Of a DNA stretch of 64,000 bases, positions 37,475 through 46,609 are shown one piece after another. The DNA is from Paenibacillus xylanilyticus (lineage in GTDB: Bacteria; Bacillota; Bacilli; Paenibacillales; Paenibacillaceae), in assembly GCF_009664365.1 (NCBI RefSeq), contig NZ_CP044310.1, forward strand, positions 2,863,001-2,927,000, in the 5' to 3' direction. The number at the start of each line of letters is the position of its first letter. Position 1 is the stretch's first letter. The position numbers and the translations under genes were made by a program. The notes under the pieces are model-generated. The model did not search any database, was not told the origin of the DNA, and was given only the letters and a program-made list of their open reading frames with translations.

Positions 37475-37773
37475 GATATCCCTCATTTGTAATCAAATTT
37501 AAGCATCTGACTTGCACGATCTAATAAGTGAATAACATTACGAACACAGGATAATAAGGTTTCAGATATGAGGATTTATTTGGCAATTAACCCCGTAATC
37601 TGAGATATGTATGGATCTGATGAAGTTTTTCATTTTAACTGTTTATTTTCATCATTGCAACCATTATTCCCTATTCAAAGTCAGAGTCAACAGAAGATAC
37701 CCAAAGTAAATAACCTACACTATTTCCTCAGCATGCCTGCTCCTATAATAAATTTTGAAGGAGGAGACAGCTC

Positions 37774-38679
37774 ATGCGTTCCAACTACAAACAATTTATC
37801 AGAAACATTCCGCTTCATCTTATGATTCTGCCAGGTTTGATCATCATTATTGTATTCGGTTACATTCCAATAGCAGGTCTCTCGATTGCCTTTCAGAATT
37901 TCTCTCCGATTGCCGGATTCAAGAACATGAACTGGGTAGGCTTGGATAACTTCAGATACCTGTTTGATCTTCCAGGGTTTGGCCAGGTTGTGTGGAATAC
38001 GGTATTCATCTCTGTCATGAAAATTAGTTCCGGCCTTGTGATTCCGGTGCTCGTCGCCCTGCTGCTCAACGAAGTACGCAAAACCGGATTTAAACGAACG
38101 ATTCAAACGGTCATTTATATGCCCCACTTTTTTTCGTGGGTCATCTTGGCCGGCATTATCGTGGATGTGTTATCCCCGAGCAGTGGAATCGTGAACATGC
38201 TGCTCAAGTCACTCGGGATGGAGCCCATTCAATTTCTGGCCAGCAACGATTGGTTTCCGTACATACTTGTCATTACGGATCAATGGAAAGAGTTCGGTTT
38301 TGGCACCATCATCTATTTGGCAGCACTGACCAGCATTGATAAGTCTCTCTATGAAGCCGCCGTCATGGACGGGGCAGGGCGATGGAAGCAGACCTGGCAT
38401 ATTACGCTGCCGGGAATTCGTCCGATTGTCATTCTGATGGTTACCCTTAGTCTAGGAAACGTACTTAATGGCGGTTTCGATCAGGTGTTCAATTTATACA
38501 ACCCGCTCGTCTATGAATCCGGTGATATCCTGGATACGATGATCTATCGAATTGGTTTGCAGGATGCCCAATATTCAGTTTCTACGGCACTTGGCCTCAT
38601 TAAATCGGTAGTTTCATTTATCTTTATCGGACTTGGTTATTTCCTGGCCTATCGGTTCGCCAATTATCGCATATTTTAG
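37774..38679 (+). CDS. Sugar ABC transporter permease (LplB-type)
   Basis: A 301-residue permease with six membrane helices and the EAA loop YEAAVMDGAGRWKQTWHITLPG (about residues 190-210) that contacts the ATPase. N-terminal YIPIAGLSIAFQNF is typical of LplB-like proteins, which serve oligosaccharide importers lacking their own ATPase gene and use the shared MsmX-type ATPase. ATG follows GAAGGAGGAG. The second permease starts 15 bp later. Near the arabinan enzymes and a cre-linked binding protein, so arabino-oligosaccharides are a plausible cargo; this is inference. Confidence 0.88.
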   Translation: MRSNYKQFIRNIPLHLMILPGLIIIIVFGYIPIAGLSIAFQNFSPIAGFKNMNWVGLDNFRYLFDLPGFGQVVWNTVFISVMKISSGLVIPVLVALLLNEVRKTGFKRTIQTVIYMPHFFSWVILAGIIVDVLSPSSGIVNMLLKSLGMEPIQFLASNDWFPYILVITDQWKEFGFGTIIYLAALTSIDKSLYEAAVMDGAGRWKQTWHITLPGIRPIVILMVTLSLGNVLNGGFDQVFNLYNPLVYESGDILDTMIYRIGLQDAQYSVSTALGLIKSVVSFIFIGLGYFLAYRFANYRIF

Positions 38680-38694
38680 AAAGGAGGCAGAATC

Positions 38695-39585
38695 ATGCAC
38701 CATGCATCGAGAGCCTATCGCTGGTTTTTAGGTTTTAACTACGTCATCCTGACGATTCTTGCCTTGCTCTGTCTGTTTCCAATCGTGAATATATTGGCGA
38801 TATCCTTCAGTTCGAGTGATGCAGTAAAAGCAGGGAATGTTACGTTCTGGCCCGTGGATTTCACGCTATCGTCCTATAAGTACATTTTGGAAAATCAACA
38901 GTTCCTTAACTCGTTTGGCACGAGTCTGCTTCGGGTGGTATTGGGAGTTGCCACGAATCTGATCTTCACAATTCTCGTGGCTTTTCCTCTCTCCAAAGAA
39001 GCTTCCAGATTTCGTTCCAGAACATTCTATGCCTGGATATTTGTATTCACGATGCTGTTCAGTGGAGGGTTGATTCCAGGTTATTTGGTCGTCAAGGAAG
39101 CAGGTCTGCTGGACTCGATCTGGGCACTGATATTACCTGGGGCGGTTCCCATCTTCAATGTACTGCTGATGCTGAACTTCTTCAGAGGATTGCCAAAAGA
39201 ATTGGAAGAAGCCTCATGGATGGACGGTGCAGGGCATTTCCGTACACTGTGGAGCATCTATCTGCCCATTTCCCTGCCAAGCATTGCAACCATCACGTTG
39301 TTCGCCATGGTCGGACACTGGAATGCCTGGTTTGATGGCATGATCTATATGAAAAGCCCGGAACATTATCCGCTCGCTACGTATCTGCAATCCATGCTGC
39401 AGCAGGTGACGATGATCCAGAGTGAAATGATGACGCTGGAGGATGCAACGCTGTTAAGCCAGGTGTCCGATCGAACGACCCAGGCGTCCCAGATTTTTTT
39501 ATCCGTGATCCCCATTCTGCTCGTCTATCCATTTCTGCAGCGGTATTTCGTCCATGGGCTTGTTGTCGGCAGTGTAAAGGGATAA
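38695..39585 (+). CDS. Carbohydrate ABC transporter permease (YtcP/LplC-type)
   Basis: A 296-residue second permease with six helices, a conserved start SFSSSDAVKAG, and the EAA loop EEASWMDGAGHFRTLWSIYLPIS. The terminal GSVKG is common in this subfamily. It pairs with the preceding permease; AAGGAGG lies before its ATG. A terminator separates it from the two-component genes that follow, so transport and sensing may be expressed at different levels. Confidence 0.88.
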   Translation: MHHASRAYRWFLGFNYVILTILALLCLFPIVNILAISFSSSDAVKAGNVTFWPVDFTLSSYKYILENQQFLNSFGTSLLRVVLGVATNLIFTILVAFPLSKEASRFRSRTFYAWIFVFTMLFSGGLIPGYLVVKEAGLLDSIWALILPGAVPIFNVLLMLNFFRGLPKELEEASWMDGAGHFRTLWSIYLPISLPSIATITLFAMVGHWNAWFDGMIYMKSPEHYPLATYLQSMLQQVTMIQSEMMTLEDATLLSQVSDRTTQASQIFLSVIPILLVYPFLQRYFVHGLVVGSVKG

Positions 39586-39607
39586 GATCGGTAGGAGGAA
39601 AACCGAG

Positions 39608-39637
39608 TAGAGGAGCCGATTTCCGGCTCCTTTTTTG
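39608..39637 (+). terminator. Intrinsic terminator between permease and kinase genes
   Basis: GGAGCCG-ATTTC-CGGCTCC then TTTTTT. It lies just before the kinase ribosome site, so it may attenuate rather than stop read-through. Confidence 0.82.
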
Positions 39638-39665
39638 CTGCTTGAGGAGAGGAGTGGAAGGGGCA

Positions 39666-41441
39666 ATGAGATTATTGGGGAGCAGCTGGAAGACCAACTC
39701 CATTGTGGTCAAACTGATGATTGCTTTTGTATTGGTCATTCTCCCGTTGTATGGAAGCAGCATCATAATTACACACAATAGCTCCAAGCAAATGCAGACC
39801 GAAGTGGAAAATGCGCATGATTCCAAGCTGCACTTCTACCACAATCATCTGCAATTCGAATTGGAACGAATGAGCAGTCTCGTCAATGAATTTTCGTTCG
39901 ATGAACCGATGTCCACGCTAAGTACAAGAGCACCCATTATGAGCCGGTATGAGATTACATCCAGTCTGAATGACATCCATAAGAAACTCAGTCAGATCAT
40001 GGTGACCAGTCCTTACATCAGTGATGTTGTGTACTATGTGCCTGCGCTTCATAAGCGGGTAAGTGCAGTGGATGGCATCCGCAGCGTTGAGGACGACGAG
40101 TGGAAAGATCTGCTGGCCACGATGGGGAATTTGAATGGGGAGTTATCGACTTCTGCAGATGATCTCTATTTCCTGAAGAGTAATCCGTACAATATGAATC
40201 ACGAGGAGCCGCCCAATTTTATATTGGGTATACGCTTATCTGCAGATGAGCTGAAGAATAGGCTGCAGCAGCTGTCAGAAACGGGCGGTAGTGATATCAC
40301 CCTGAGTTTTGGTGACAAGCACGAAGTCGTCATTTCCTCCTCAGAGCAGGCTGTCTCTACTGAACTATTACAGATGCTCCCAACGGAATCGCAGGATTCG
40401 CAGCAGGTAACGAGATACCACTCCGATGATCATTTGTATTACTCCCTCTATGATTCGGATCATTCATTCACACTAACCTCCAGTATTGCTGAAGAAGTGC
40501 TTCAGGCACCACTGGAACGATATAAGTTATGGTTATGGATGTTAACTGTGATGTCGATAGTCATCATTGTCATCTTCTCATTATCCGCGTACAAGTCGAT
40601 TCACAAGCCGTTATCTGCACTCGTTAAAGGATTCAGAATGGCGGAGCAAGGGCAGCCTGACATCCGTATTCCGCATTCAAGACGGGATGAATTCGGATAT
40701 TTATACTCTCGTTTCAACCATATGATAGAGCGCTTACATCTTTTGATCGAAGAAAATTATGTTGCCAGAATACGAACGAGTGAAGCAGAGCTCAAACATC
40801 TTCAATCCCAGATTCAGCCTCACTTTCTATACAACAGTCTGTTCAGTATTAAACAGATGGCAGAGGTAGAGAACGTCGAATTAATCCAGGAGTTTACCGA
40901 CTATCTGGGTCAGTATTTCAGGTATATGTCACGTGACTCCCATACCGAAGTATCGCTCGGTGAGGAGGTAGACCATGCGATGGTCTATGCTGCGATTCAG
41001 AAGATCCGATTTGGATCAAGGGTGCAACTGCTCATTGAGGATATGAACCCTATGTACAGATCGATTGCAATCCCGAGAGTCATTGTTCAGCCAATCGTAG
41101 AGAATGTCTTCGAACATGCACTTGCCAAACGAAGTCAGGGAGGTATTCTTAAACTCTCCTATCAGACGGCAGAGGGCATATTGTCCATTTTGATCGAAGA
41201 TGATGGTGATCAGTTAACGGACAAGATGCTGGCTCAACTGGATCAGTCCTTTGGAGAGCCTGCGCATAGACAGGAAGATGAAGAGATTACGGGGCTTATC
41301 AATGTGAACCAAAGGTTGAAAATCAAGTTTGGTTCAGAGTACGGTCTCGCTGCAAGGCGCAGTGAACTGGGTGGTTTATGTATTGTAGTGAATGTTCCAT
41401 GGAAAGGGGAGCTGCCTCATGCAGCGGATGCTGATCGTTGA
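39666..41441 (+). CDS. YesM-type sensor histidine kinase
   Basis: A 591-residue membrane kinase. The first helix (about 14-35) and second helix (about 285-308) enclose a ~250-residue extracellular sensor domain; a HAMP segment, a His_kinase domain with QPHFLYNSLFSIKQ (phospho-acceptor His) and an ATPase domain follow. YesM kinases usually sense sugars through the binding protein of an adjacent ABC importer. ATG 39666 has GGAAGGGG upstream; the earlier TTG at 39642 lies in the terminator region. The end overlaps the response-regulator gene by 23 bases. Confidence 0.9.
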   Translation: MRLLGSSWKTNSIVVKLMIAFVLVILPLYGSSIIITHNSSKQMQTEVENAHDSKLHFYHNHLQFELERMSSLVNEFSFDEPMSTLSTRAPIMSRYEITSSLNDIHKKLSQIMVTSPYISDVVYYVPALHKRVSAVDGIRSVEDDEWKDLLATMGNLNGELSTSADDLYFLKSNPYNMNHEEPPNFILGIRLSADELKNRLQQLSETGGSDITLSFGDKHEVVISSSEQAVSTELLQMLPTESQDSQQVTRYHSDDHLYYSLYDSDHSFTLTSSIAEEVLQAPLERYKLWLWMLTVMSIVIIVIFSLSAYKSIHKPLSALVKGFRMAEQGQPDIRIPHSRRDEFGYLYSRFNHMIERLHLLIEENYVARIRTSEAELKHLQSQIQPHFLYNSLFSIKQMAEVENVELIQEFTDYLGQYFRYMSRDSHTEVSLGEEVDHAMVYAAIQKIRFGSRVQLLIEDMNPMYRSIAIPRVIVQPIVENVFEHALAKRSQGGILKLSYQTAEGILSILIEDDGDQLTDKMLAQLDQSFGEPAHRQEDEEITGLINVNQRLKIKFGSEYGLAARRSELGGLCIVVNVPWKGELPHAADADR

Positions 41442-43077
41442 TGACGAACCGGTCATTTTGGACGGATTATATGCCTTCTTTCAGAAGGCGAATCTTCAGG
41501 ACATGGAGATTATCAAGGCTCATTCTGCCTTTGAAGCGATCGAGTGGTTAAATTCCGTAAAGGTGGATATTGTGCTTAGCGATATCTGTATGCCTGGAAT
41601 GGATGGCATGGAGCTTATTGAGAAAATCATGGACCGATGGCCCAGATGCAAAGTATTGCTGCTGACAGGCCATAACGAATTCGATTATGCACATCAGGCC
41701 ATACGCAATCCCTGTGTGGTGGACTACCTTCTCAAGACGGAGGGCATGAGTCAGATTCGTATGGCAGTAGAACGTGCTTTGGCACAAATCTCGGAGGAAA
41801 ATGATTTCAGGTATCAGAATGCCTGGTTCCGCAGCAAGCTGCCAAGAGCCCTGCCCCAGCTGCAGCGCCAGTTAATGCTTGATCTTATGAAACGAACGGA
41901 AAGGCATGATGTTGCCTCACTTCAGGAGGAATTGGATGCTGTACAGCTTCCCTTTCGCTCAGGGGAGTGTGTTATTCCAGTCATTATACGAGTGGAGGAA
42001 TGGAACAACTATCAGACGCAGGCCGATCGAAGTTTAATCAGGTATGCTGTGGCTAATGTGGCAGAGGAGCTGCTTCAGGACAAGTCGACAGTCAAGGCGA
42101 TTGATCTGGATTATCAGGTGATTGCTTGTTTGATCCAACCAGCTGCGGAAAGTACAGCGTATCGTGTGAATGCACAGGAGCAGTGGGAGCAAACGCTTCG
42201 CTTTGTCTATGGAACGCTGGAGTCTGTGCAGCAATCGTGTGCAGATTGCCTTAATCTCTCGGTGTCGATCATGGTGAGTGAACAGGCTGTAGCCTGGATG
42301 GAACTGAATCAGGCGGTCGCTCAGTTGCGATTATCCATTCATGAAGGACCTGGACTCGGGATGGAAAAGCTGCTTCGTGTCAACGTGCAGCCGAATATGA
42401 ACGTGGTACCAAGCCCATTGAGCCAGCAAGCGGTTGTGTCGCTGCATCTGGATCAGGTCAAGCAGCACATCATAGCGGGTGACAGCGAATGGATGACTTC
42501 ATTTCAGAAATGGTCTGAAAGTTCGAAGGAGGGGCTTCAAGATCCGTTCTTTCGAATGAAGGTATTCGCCGAAGCAGGGAGTATCTTGATTGAACTGCTT
42601 CATGAATTGGGTTTATATGAGCCTGCGAAGGAAGAGGTGGGTCTCTCCCGCATGCTGCATTTTGATATCCATACACCGTGGCCCGAACTCGTCATCTTCT
42701 ATCAGTCTGCCTTTGAATGGATGATATCGAAGCGGAGCGATACCCGCCTGAATGACCAGTCTCAAATCTTGATCTCGATCCATCAATACATCAAGCATCA
42801 TCTGGAGGACGATCTCTCTCTTACCCGTATTGCGCAGGAAGTCTCTCTCAATCCTTCGTACTTGTCTCGTTGGTATAAACGAATCACGGGTAAAGGCATC
42901 TCGGAATACATTCATGATCGCCGTATTGAACGAAGCAAGGAACTGCTGCTCGGTTCTTCGTGTAAAATGCATGAAATTTCCGCTAAGGTCGGGTTCAGTG
43001 ACCAGCATTACTTTTATCGTTTTTTCAAAAAAGCAATCGGCTGCACACCTCAGGAGTATAGGGATCAAAAAAGTTAA
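41419..43077 (+). CDS. YesN-type response regulator with AraC DNA-binding domain
   Basis: A 552-residue regulator. The N-terminal receiver has Asp8/Asp9, acceptor Asp55 in VLSDICMPG and the Lys of LLKTEG. A long middle region links to a C-terminal AraC domain of two HTH motifs (SLTRIAQEVSLNPSYLSRWYKR and MHEISAKVGFSDQHYFYRFFKK). ATG 41419 follows AAAGGGGAG and overlaps the kinase gene, so they are coupled. It probably activates the flanking ABC genes and perhaps the arabinan enzymes. Confidence 0.9.
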   Translation: MQRMLIVDDEPVILDGLYAFFQKANLQDMEIIKAHSAFEAIEWLNSVKVDIVLSDICMPGMDGMELIEKIMDRWPRCKVLLLTGHNEFDYAHQAIRNPCVVDYLLKTEGMSQIRMAVERALAQISEENDFRYQNAWFRSKLPRALPQLQRQLMLDLMKRTERHDVASLQEELDAVQLPFRSGECVIPVIIRVEEWNNYQTQADRSLIRYAVANVAEELLQDKSTVKAIDLDYQVIACLIQPAAESTAYRVNAQEQWEQTLRFVYGTLESVQQSCADCLNLSVSIMVSEQAVAWMELNQAVAQLRLSIHEGPGLGMEKLLRVNVQPNMNVVPSPLSQQAVVSLHLDQVKQHIIAGDSEWMTSFQKWSESSKEGLQDPFFRMKVFAEAGSILIELLHELGLYEPAKEEVGLSRMLHFDIHTPWPELVIFYQSAFEWMISKRSDTRLNDQSQILISIHQYIKHHLEDDLSLTRIAQEVSLNPSYLSRWYKRITGKGISEYIHDRRIERSKELLLGSSCKMHEISAKVGFSDQHYFYRFFKKAIGCTPQEYRDQKS

Positions 43078-43133
43078 AAACCATTTAAAATGGTAAATCA
43101 AAGATACCAGATGTAAACGAGATCCACTCGAAC

Positions 43134-43147
43134 TGATAGCGCTTTCT
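43134..43147 (+). promoter_or_regulatory. cre-like site before the solute-binding protein gene
   Basis: TGATAGCGCTTTCT matches the cre consensus with one mismatch. It sits between a weak -35 and a TACAAT -10 at 43151-43156, a position that would block transcription directly. Confidence 0.6.
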
Positions 43148-43199
43148 TAATACAATAAACACATACCTCACGGGAGGAACAAAAAGGGGGATTCGTCGT

Positions 43200-44843
43200 A
43201 TGAATATGTCATTCAAAAGGCTTTCATTGTTAACGCTTAGCATGATCCTGGCAGGGACTCTTGCAGCCTGTACATCAGATGCTGGTAATGAAGAGAGCGA
43301 AACCAAGCCCAGTACACAGCAGGACGCTGGAGGACCACTCACGAAGTATGACCCACCAATTAAATTAACCTCGACGATGAACGAAACGGGTAAGGAATCG
43401 CTTGCTCAAGGGGATACACATGCGAACAATATTTGGACCCGCGGATACAAAGACGAGCTCGGCATTGAAGTAACGTATGACTGGATTGTGCCGGATGCCA
43501 ATTACAACGATAAAATGAATGTGACCCTTGCGAGCGGAGATTTGCCTGACGTATTGAAAGTAAGTGCAGTGCAGTTCGAGCAATTGCATGAAGCGGGCAT
43601 GCTTGAAGACTTAACGGATGTATATGATAAGTACGCATCGGATCTGGTCAAGGAATTTATGTCTGCAGAAGGTGGAGCAGGATTGAAACCCGTGACCAAA
43701 GATGGCAAGATTTACGCCATGGTGAGCTTTCCGGGTTCACTGGATTCATCGGACATGATCTGGATCAGACAGGACTGGCTGAAAAAGGTTGGGCTTGAGG
43801 CGCCAAAATCGATGCAGGATGTCATTCAGATTGCCGAAGCGTTTACGTTCGAAGATCCGGATGGCAATGGTAAAGATGATACGTACGGAATCGCGCTGAA
43901 CAAGGATTTGCCAATCAATGCGTTCCTGCTGGGGTACCATGGGTATCTCGAAACCTGGATCAAGGATGCATCCGGACAGGTTGTGAATGGTACCATTCAG
44001 CCTGAGGTGAAGGAAGGCTTGAGAGAACTGCAGAATTTATATCAAAGGGGTGTGCTGGACCCCGAATTCGGGGTAAAGGATTTTGCGAAGATGATGGAGG
44101 ACGTGAACGCTGGGAAGTCTGGCATGTTCTTTTTGCCGCAATGGGCTCCATTTCAAGTCAGCAGTATGATCAAGAAAGACCAGAATGTCGATTGGTTGCC
44201 ATATCCGGTACAATCCATCGATGATCAGCCAGCCAAAACACAGAACCACCTCAGTCTGGGCGGCATATTTGCAGTCCGCAAAGGGTATGAGCATCCGGAA
44301 GCACTCGTTAAGCTGCTGAACTTCCAGGCAGAGAAGATGTTCGGAGAATCGGCTGAGAAGGAACGCGCAGATTATTTGAATGGTTTAACCGGGCTTGGTT
44401 TTCATAACGCAACGGTGTCCAATCTGCCTGCCAACAAAAACGTAAAAGCCCAGGACGAAGTGGAACAGGCCCTGAAAACGGGAGACCTATCAGGACTTGG
44501 GCTTGAAGCAAAGCTGTTCTATGATGATATTATGGATTACCGTAACGGCAATCTGGATAAATGGCATATGGAACGCATCTTTGGACCGGAGAGCTCGCAA
44601 GGCGTGATCAAGTACTACCGTGACAATGACCTGATCGTGATGAATGAATTTATATATGCACCAACGAGAACCATGAATACGAAGCAGGCTACACTGGATA
44701 AGCTTAGAGCGGAGACATTTTTGAAAATTATCTATGGTAACCTGTCGATTGATGAATTTGATAACTTTGTGGCCAATTGGAGAAAGCTTGGTGGAGATCA
44801 GATTACACAGGAAGTCAATGAAGTCATTAATGCCAATAAATAA
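43200..44843 (+). CDS. Extracellular solute-binding lipoprotein (LplA-like)
   Basis: A 547-residue lipoprotein: signal segment then lipobox LAAC (Cys24), a short acidic linker, and a bacterial extracellular binding fold. The motif DPDGNGKDDTYGIA is a calcium-binding-like loop seen in many Paenibacillus oligosaccharide binders. It should deliver sugars to the two permeases encoded upstream of the kinase genes. ATG follows AAAGGGGG. It has its own promoter with a cre site and ends at a strong terminator, so it can be made in excess of the permeases. Confidence 0.88.
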   Translation: MNMSFKRLSLLTLSMILAGTLAACTSDAGNEESETKPSTQQDAGGPLTKYDPPIKLTSTMNETGKESLAQGDTHANNIWTRGYKDELGIEVTYDWIVPDANYNDKMNVTLASGDLPDVLKVSAVQFEQLHEAGMLEDLTDVYDKYASDLVKEFMSAEGGAGLKPVTKDGKIYAMVSFPGSLDSSDMIWIRQDWLKKVGLEAPKSMQDVIQIAEAFTFEDPDGNGKDDTYGIALNKDLPINAFLLGYHGYLETWIKDASGQVVNGTIQPEVKEGLRELQNLYQRGVLDPEFGVKDFAKMMEDVNAGKSGMFFLPQWAPFQVSSMIKKDQNVDWLPYPVQSIDDQPAKTQNHLSLGGIFAVRKGYEHPEALVKLLNFQAEKMFGESAEKERADYLNGLTGLGFHNATVSNLPANKNVKAQDEVEQALKTGDLSGLGLEAKLFYDDIMDYRNGNLDKWHMERIFGPESSQGVIKYYRDNDLIVMNEFIYAPTRTMNTKQATLDKLRAETFLKIIYGNLSIDEFDNFVANWRKLGGDQITQEVNEVINANK

Positions 44844-44849
44844 AAAAAC

Positions 44850-44894
44850 AAGAAGTGCCACAGTACAATTGAATTTGTATTGTGGCACTTTTGG
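44850..44894. terminator. Intrinsic terminator, bidirectional
   Basis: AAGTGCCACAGTACAA / TTGTATTGTGGCACTT, with A-run and T-run on the two sides; serves the convergent binding-protein and small-protein genes. Confidence 0.85.
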
Positions 44895-44968
44895 TGCTTG
44901 AATATACTTGGAATATATTAGGACTATAGTGTTCTCCATGTGGTTAAAAAACGGGATGGCTTCATTTC

Positions 44969-45238
44969 TTATTTGCGTTTCAACAAGATAACCCCGGAGA
45001 TCGCGGATGTGTTTTTACGATATACGACTTTAAAACCGATATCATGATCCAGCAAACAGTTTAGAGCATTGATTAATAAAGCACCAGGTACCAGGGAGAA
45101 TGTGCATGGTGATGTGTTTCCAATCACACGAACACTTCTGATTCTTCGAGCTGACCCCGGCACAAGCGGGTTTCTGGACCAATAGATTAATACGAGATCA
45201 GGTTGACGTGGTGCTTTTGTACAAGTTCGACAAGCCAT
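44969..45238 (-). CDS. Hypothetical small protein (89 aa), N-terminal CxxC
   Basis: An 89-residue protein starting MACRTCTKAPRQPDLVLIYWS with CxxC at residues 3-6, followed by SVRVIGNTSPCTFSLVPGALLINALNCLLDH. The composition is protein-like, an AGAAGAGATG site precedes the ATG, and it fills the gap between convergent terminators, so I regard it as real. No domain or function was recognised. The N-terminal CxxC and a later Cys could bind metal or form a disulfide. Confidence 0.55.
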   Translation of the reverse strand: MACRTCTKAPRQPDLVLIYWSRNPLVPGSARRIRSVRVIGNTSPCTFSLVPGALLINALNCLLDHDIGFKVVYRKNTSAISGVILLKRK

Positions 45239-45392
45239 CGTATCATCTCTTCTCTATTAATAATAGGTTCGCTATATTAAATGAAAAGTAGTGATAGGAT
45301 GTGCTGGACGAACTACTCCATGCTATATAAACAGGCGAATACTATTGAAGAAAGCTTGAAAGTGAAGTCGGTTTGATAGAAAGGAAAGAAGA

Positions 45393-45425
45393 GGAAAGGA
45401 TCGCTATCGCGAGATCCTTTCTCTT
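45393..45425. terminator. Hairpin downstream of the DUF4023 gene
   Basis: GAAAGGATC-GCTATCGC-GATCCTTTC is a near-perfect stem; the tail is pyrimidine-rich on both strands. It lies 60 bases past the stop of the minus-strand small gene. No other feature was seen in 45239-45484. Confidence 0.55.
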
Positions 45426-45484
45426 GCGGGAACATTGATTACGAAGGAAGCTTAGTCGGAAATACAACAATTCAGTCAGTCAAC

Positions 45485-45613
45485 TTACTTTTTGGTTCCG
45501 TGCTGTTTGGTTGGCAGCTTGTCGCTGGGTGTTCCTTTACCATTGTTCTTGTTATGACGGGCCTTCTCGGCGTTCTCGTTTACCTTTTGCACAAATTCAT
45601 GGGTGCTTTCCAT
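45485..45613 (-). CDS. DUF4023-like small protein (42 aa)
   Basis: A 42-residue, highly charged protein beginning MESTHEFVQKVNENAEKARH and ending GTPSDKLPTKQHGTKK. The pattern of an N-terminal helix then a Gly-x-Pro, KLP..KHG tail is that of DUF4023 proteins of Bacillales, whose role is unknown (small, basic, possibly spore-associated). AAAGGAGCT lies before the ATG. It is divergent from the TrmB gene. Confidence 0.75.
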   Translation of the reverse strand: MESTHEFVQKVNENAEKARHNKNNGKGTPSDKLPTKQHGTKK

Positions 45614-45707
45614 GGACGATCCAGCTCCTTTATAATCAAAATGTGTACCCGGATCTTAATATAACCACCCGAAGTCCGTTATATGAAACTGGACAAGGAG
45701 TAGTACG

Positions 45708-46517
45708 ATGTCTAAACTAAAACAAACAGAAGGATACATAACCAGAAGGAGCGCGGGTCCAAACATGTTGCAGAAATTCGGGTTTACACAATACGAAAGT
45801 CAGGTGTACGAGGCGATCTTCGCTCAACAGGAACCACTCGATGCATCATCCATCGTCAATCACTCCAATGTGCCCAAAGCCAAAATTTACGAAGTATTAA
45901 ACCGGCTTATTGATAAAGGAATTGTATTAACTACCATGCATGGCAAGAAAAAATTGTATACGGCGGTGGATCTCCAGTCCGTTATTTTGAAGATCAAGGC
46001 GGATTTTGAGAAGGATATCGAGGAATTGAACACCTATAAAATCAAACGAACGTTTACGGATGAGCATATTTGGACATTGAAGGATGAAACATCGATTGGT
46101 TCCAATATCAAGCAGCTTATGGCAGAGGCCGATTCATCCATTCTGTTTCTAGCCTGGAATGAGAAGATGGAGAACTACCGTACACTCTTGGAACAAAAGG
46201 AACAGCAAGGTGTGCATGTTGAGGTATTGTCGGTGGGAGGATTAGAGACATCCTTAACGAACAAGTACGCTTTAATTCCCATGCTGGACAAGCTTGAACC
46301 ATTGCAGCTGCTGATTGTAGACCATGCCTATCTGCTGTTCGCAGGCATTGAAAATGACTCCTGGAAAGCGATTAAGACGACGTCCAAGCCGATTGTCAAA
46401 GCGATGACGGATTATTTTTATCACGATATTGCCCTTACTCAAATCACCAAAAAATATGGAGATCAACTGCTGCAGGACGAAGAAATATCCAAGCTGCTGG
46501 CCCGGTTGATTTATTAG
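45708..46517 (+). CDS. TrmB family transcriptional regulator
   Basis: A 269-residue regulator. An N-terminal winged helix (FGFTQYESQVYEAIF, SNVPKAKIYEVLNRLIDKG) is followed by a coiled segment and a C-terminal effector domain (ILFLAWNEKMENYRTLL). TrmB proteins usually sense sugars and control transport genes. The MFS gene 93 bp downstream is the obvious target, though a terminator lies between them. ATG follows AAGGAGTAGTACG. Confidence 0.83.
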   Translation: MSKLKQTEGYITRRSAGPNMLQKFGFTQYESQVYEAIFAQQEPLDASSIVNHSNVPKAKIYEVLNRLIDKGIVLTTMHGKKKLYTAVDLQSVILKIKADFEKDIEELNTYKIKRTFTDEHIWTLKDETSIGSNIKQLMAEADSSILFLAWNEKMENYRTLLEQKEQQGVHVEVLSVGGLETSLTNKYALIPMLDKLEPLQLLIVDHAYLLFAGIENDSWKAIKTTSKPIVKAMTDYFYHDIALTQITKKYGDQLLQDEEISKLLARLIY

Positions 46518-46518
46518 A

Positions 46519-46552
46519 AAGCTATTCTTTTATGGAATAGTTTTTTTATTGA
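46519..46552 (+). terminator. Intrinsic terminator
   Basis: GCTATTC-TTTTAT-GGAATAG(T) then TTTTTTTATT after the TrmB gene. Confidence 0.8.
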
Positions 46553-46609
46553 ATTTTCACTCCAATTAGGTTACTATCGTAGTTGTAACTTTTGGGGAGG
46601 ATTCATGAA

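Noticed and set aside
37475-37773. c-di-AMP (ydaO) riboswitch before ktrA
   Set aside because: Looked for because ktr genes often carry one; no conserved core was found on the minus strand.
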